Below, piece after piece: positions 60,590-62,695 of a DNA stretch of 62,695 nt. The notes beneath the pieces are model-generated. The model saw nothing but the letters and a program-made list of their open reading frames with translations. It had not been told where the DNA came from and did not search any database. Origin of the DNA: Pelagibacteraceae bacterium AG-333-C14 (GTDB lineage Bacteria; Pseudomonadota; Alphaproteobacteria; Pelagibacterales; AG-422-B15); contig QBZD01000004.1 in the NCBI GenBank assembly GCA_003282485.1, positions 1 to 62,695 of the forward strand, in the 5' to 3' direction. The translations under genes and the position numbers were made by a program. Numbering within the stretch: position 1 is the stretch's first letter; each line of letters starts with the position of its first letter.

Positions 60590-62695
60590 ATGTCTGAGAA
60601 GTATAACCCACGAGCGATAGAATCAAAATGGCAATCTTATTGGCGTAACAATAATACCTTCAAGAGTGAATTGGATACAGAAAAAGAGAAATATTACGTT
60701 TTAGAAATGTTTCCCTATCCCTCAGGAAAAATTCATATGGGGCATGTTAGGAATTACACTCTTGGTGATGTGATCGCAAGGTATAAGAGAGCGAAAGGTT
60801 TTAATGTTATGCATCCTATGGGGTGGGACGCTTTTGGTTTGCCTGCAGAAAATGCGGCTATAGAAAATAATATTTCACCTGGCAAATGGACTTATGAAAA
60901 TATTGATACAATGCGATCTCAACTTCAGTCAATGGGTCTCTCTATAGATTGGGACCGTGAAGTAGCTACATGTGATAAAGAATATTATCATCAACAGCAA
61001 AAATTATTTCTTCAGTTTTATAAGGAAGATTTAATTTATAAAAAGGAGTCTCTTGTTAATTGGGATCCGGTTGAAAATACAGTCTTAGCAAATGAACAAG
61101 TAATAGACGGCAAAGGGTGGCGCTCAGGTGCGGATGTTGAACAAAAAAAATTATCTCAATGGTTTTTTAAAATAACATCGCATGCAAACAATCTTTTAGA
61201 GAGCTTGGATGGTATGCCTGGCTGGCCTGAAAAAGTAAAGACAATGCAAAAAAATTGGATTGGTCGCTCAGTAGGTTGCGAAATTCATTTTGAAGTGGAG
61301 TCTGACTATAAAGAATATAGTCCAGAAAAGCTGGAAATTTTTACTACAAGGCCCGACACAATTTTTGGTGCAACTTTCATAGCTATTTCTCCTTTTCATC
61401 CAATTGTTGACGATATACTTAAACATGATCCTGCTATTGTTGAGGAAATAAATAAACTTAGATCTCAAAAACTAAACGAAGAAACAATTTCAAAAAATGA
61501 AAAGATTGGAATTCCAACAGCACTTAAAATTAAACATCCCTTCATAGACGGTAAAACACTTCCTTTGTTTATCGCAAACTTTATTTTAATGGATTACGGA
61601 ACAGGAGCTATTTATGGTTGCCCAGCCCATGATCAAAGAGATTTTGATTTTGCAAAAAAATATAAACTTGAAATAATTGAAGTTATAAAACCTGACGATA
61701 CAAGTACTATTATTGATAATGAAGCCTACACTGGAGAGGGTTCTCTGATTAACTCGTCGTTTTTGAATGGACTTAAAATCGCTGAGGCTAAAGAAAAAAT
61801 TATTTATGAGCTTGAAAAAATCAAAATAGGAAAAAAGACAATTAATTATCGTTTGAGAGATTGGGGTATTTCAAGACAACGTTACTGGGGTTGTCCCATA
61901 CCAATTTTATACCGTGAAGATGGAGAAATTATTCCCGTTCCTGAAAAGGATTTGCCGATTGAGCTTCCAAATGAAGTTGATCTAAGTCAATCTGGTAATC
62001 CTCTGGAAAGTCATCCTGACTGGAAATATACAATATGTCCACACACTGGAATGAAGGCAATTAGAGAAACAGATACTCTTGATACTTTTGTTGACTCAGC
62101 ATGGTATTTTTTAAGATTTTGCTCCCCTAAGAATAGAGATCCTTTTGATGAAAATGAAATTAACTATTGGATGCCTGTAGATCAATATGTCGGTGGTATC
62201 GAACACGCAATTTTACATTTACTGTATTCAAGGTTTTTTACAAAGGCCTTAAAAATAAAAAAAATTAACGAGCCATTTAAATCCCTTTTCACACAAGGGA
62301 TGGTCTGTCATGCTACATATAAAAACAAAGATAATGCATGGGTATTTCCAAGTGATGTAGAAGAAAAAGATGGTAAATTTTATCAAATATCAAATGGGTT
62401 AGATGTGACGATGGGTGCAATTGAGTCAATGTCAAAATCAAAAAAAAATGTCATTGATCCCGAGGAAATAATTAAAAGCTACGGATCTGATTCTGCAAGA
62501 TGGTTTATGTTATCTGACAGTCCACCCGAAAGAGATATAAATTGGTCTGACTCTGGAATTCATGGTTCCTGGAGATTTTGCCAAAAAATATGGTCAACAA
62601 TCACTTCAAATCTTTCAATACTAAGTGATAAAAATATTACACTTCATGATCAAGACGGCTCAGTAAATGCGCAGGCACTGCTTCGCAACACCCAT
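60590..62695 (+). CDS. leuS: Leucyl-tRNA synthetase (3' end outside window)
   Basis: Class I aminoacyl-tRNA synthetase. 702 codons are present and the frame runs off the window. It starts [38 protein letters not shown] contains the HIGH-type [19 protein letters not shown] follows. The CP1 editing domain shows [22 protein letters not shown] and GDGTGA-like [27 protein letters not shown]-type sequence and [18 protein letters not shown] follow, then the KMSKS loop as [11 protein letters not shown]. The gene is intact as far as seen. Confidence 0.97.
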   Translation, partial: MSEKYNPRAIESKWQSYWRNNNTFKSELDTEKEKYYVLEMFPYPSGKIHMGHVRNYTLGDVIARYKRAKGFNVMHPMGWDAFGLPAENAAIENNISPGKWTYENIDTMRSQLQSMGLSIDWDREVATCDKEYYHQQQKLFLQFYKEDLIYKKESLVNWDPVENTVLANEQVIDGKGWRSGADVEQKKLSQWFFKITSHANNLLESLDGMPGWPEKVKTMQKNWIGRSVGCEIHFEVESDYKEYSPEKLEIFTTRPDTIFGATFIAISPFHPIVDDILKHDPAIVEEINKLRSQKLNEETISKNEKIGIPTALKIKHPFIDGKTLPLFIANFILMDYGTGAIYGCPAHDQRDFDFAKKYKLEIIEVIKPDDTSTIIDNEAYTGEGSLINSSFLNGLKIAEAKEKIIYELEKIKIGKKTINYRLRDWGISRQRYWGCPIPILYREDGEIIPVPEKDLPIELPNEVDLSQSGNPLESHPDWKYTICPHTGMKAIRETDTLDTFVDSAWYFLRFCSPKNRDPFDENEINYWMPVDQYVGGIEHAILHLLYSRFFTKALKIKKINEPFKSLFTQGMVCHATYKNKDNAWVFPSDVEEKDGKFYQISNGLDVTMGAIESMSKSKKNVIDPEEIIKSYGSDSARWFMLSDSPPERDINWSDSGIHGSWRFCQKIWSTITSNLSILSDKNITLHDQDGSVNAQALLRNTH

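Overview
The window is a dense, AT-rich chromosomal segment (about one third G+C by eye). It almost certainly comes from a streamlined, probably marine alphaproteobacterium. The evidence is several families that are mainly alphaproteobacterial (DUF2794, DUF3576 beside leuS, the DUF1674/SDHAF4 factor, IalB-like), the order ffh-rpsP, dapF-mtaB-ftsY and ccmABCDEFGH divergent from acnA, tiny spacers, overlapping start/stop codons and convergent genes with interlocked stop codons. A SAR11/HIMB59/AEGEAN-169-like lineage is an inference from composition and gene content, not a demonstrated assignment. Coordinates of short hand-located sites may be off by a base.

Layout. 1-5.3 kb: protein-export and translation genes (rpsP, ffh) divergent from dapF, a DUF393 gene, mtaB and ftsY, separated by a dyad-packed intergenic region. 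5.3-11.5 kb: a PagL-like lipid A deacylase, a small secreted protein, and a complete cytochrome c maturation operon ccmABCDEFGH (minus strand) including a 51-aa ccmD. 11.5-18.1 kb: acnA, a secreted unknown, htpG, DUF2794, and a BAX-inhibitor-like membrane protein. 18.2-21.6 kb: an operon of two tandem paralogous NAD-dependent reductases, an aldo/keto reductase and a pterin dehydratase.

21.58-25.51 kb is the accessory part of the window. Four genes (a membrane protein, a MORN-repeat protein and two unknowns) sit one by one between five related repeat elements carrying GTGTCAGTATA-type direct repeats. Three of these elements also hold pieces of a tRNA-Leu(UAG) gene: nt 1-12 at the left edge, nt 1-50 in the middle, nt 20-50 at the right edge. 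The array looks like two tandem integrated units, or single-gene cassettes, at a tRNA-Leu-derived site. No integrase is present. This is the most likely undescribed system here.

25.5-41.6 kb: quinone oxidoreductase, IalB-like protein, rlmN-argG, a long minus-strand run (DUF1302 outer-membrane protein, DUF1329, strong terminator, YCF48-like protein, SDR, amidotransferase, YggT, folD), hemC-hemD divergent from tsaD-gpsA-EVE. 41.6-50.7 kb: acs, a secreted unknown, a DUF985 cupin, the SDHAF4 factor, rpe-purH, two paralogous FkbM methyltransferases around an MFS transporter, and tRNA-Gly(GCC). 50.8-62.7 kb: a Lon-N-domain protein, a UbiH-family hydroxylase, ftsK-lolA, a PuuA-type glutamine synthetase, a wHTH regulator, an L,D-transpeptidase, a YggS protein, a porin with its terminator, and a DUF3576 lipoprotein followed by leuS, which runs off the end.

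The genes are mostly housekeeping: c-type cytochrome assembly, heme synthesis, SRP targeting, envelope assembly, amino-acid, purine and folate metabolism. No stretch longer than about 300 bases lacks a gene.
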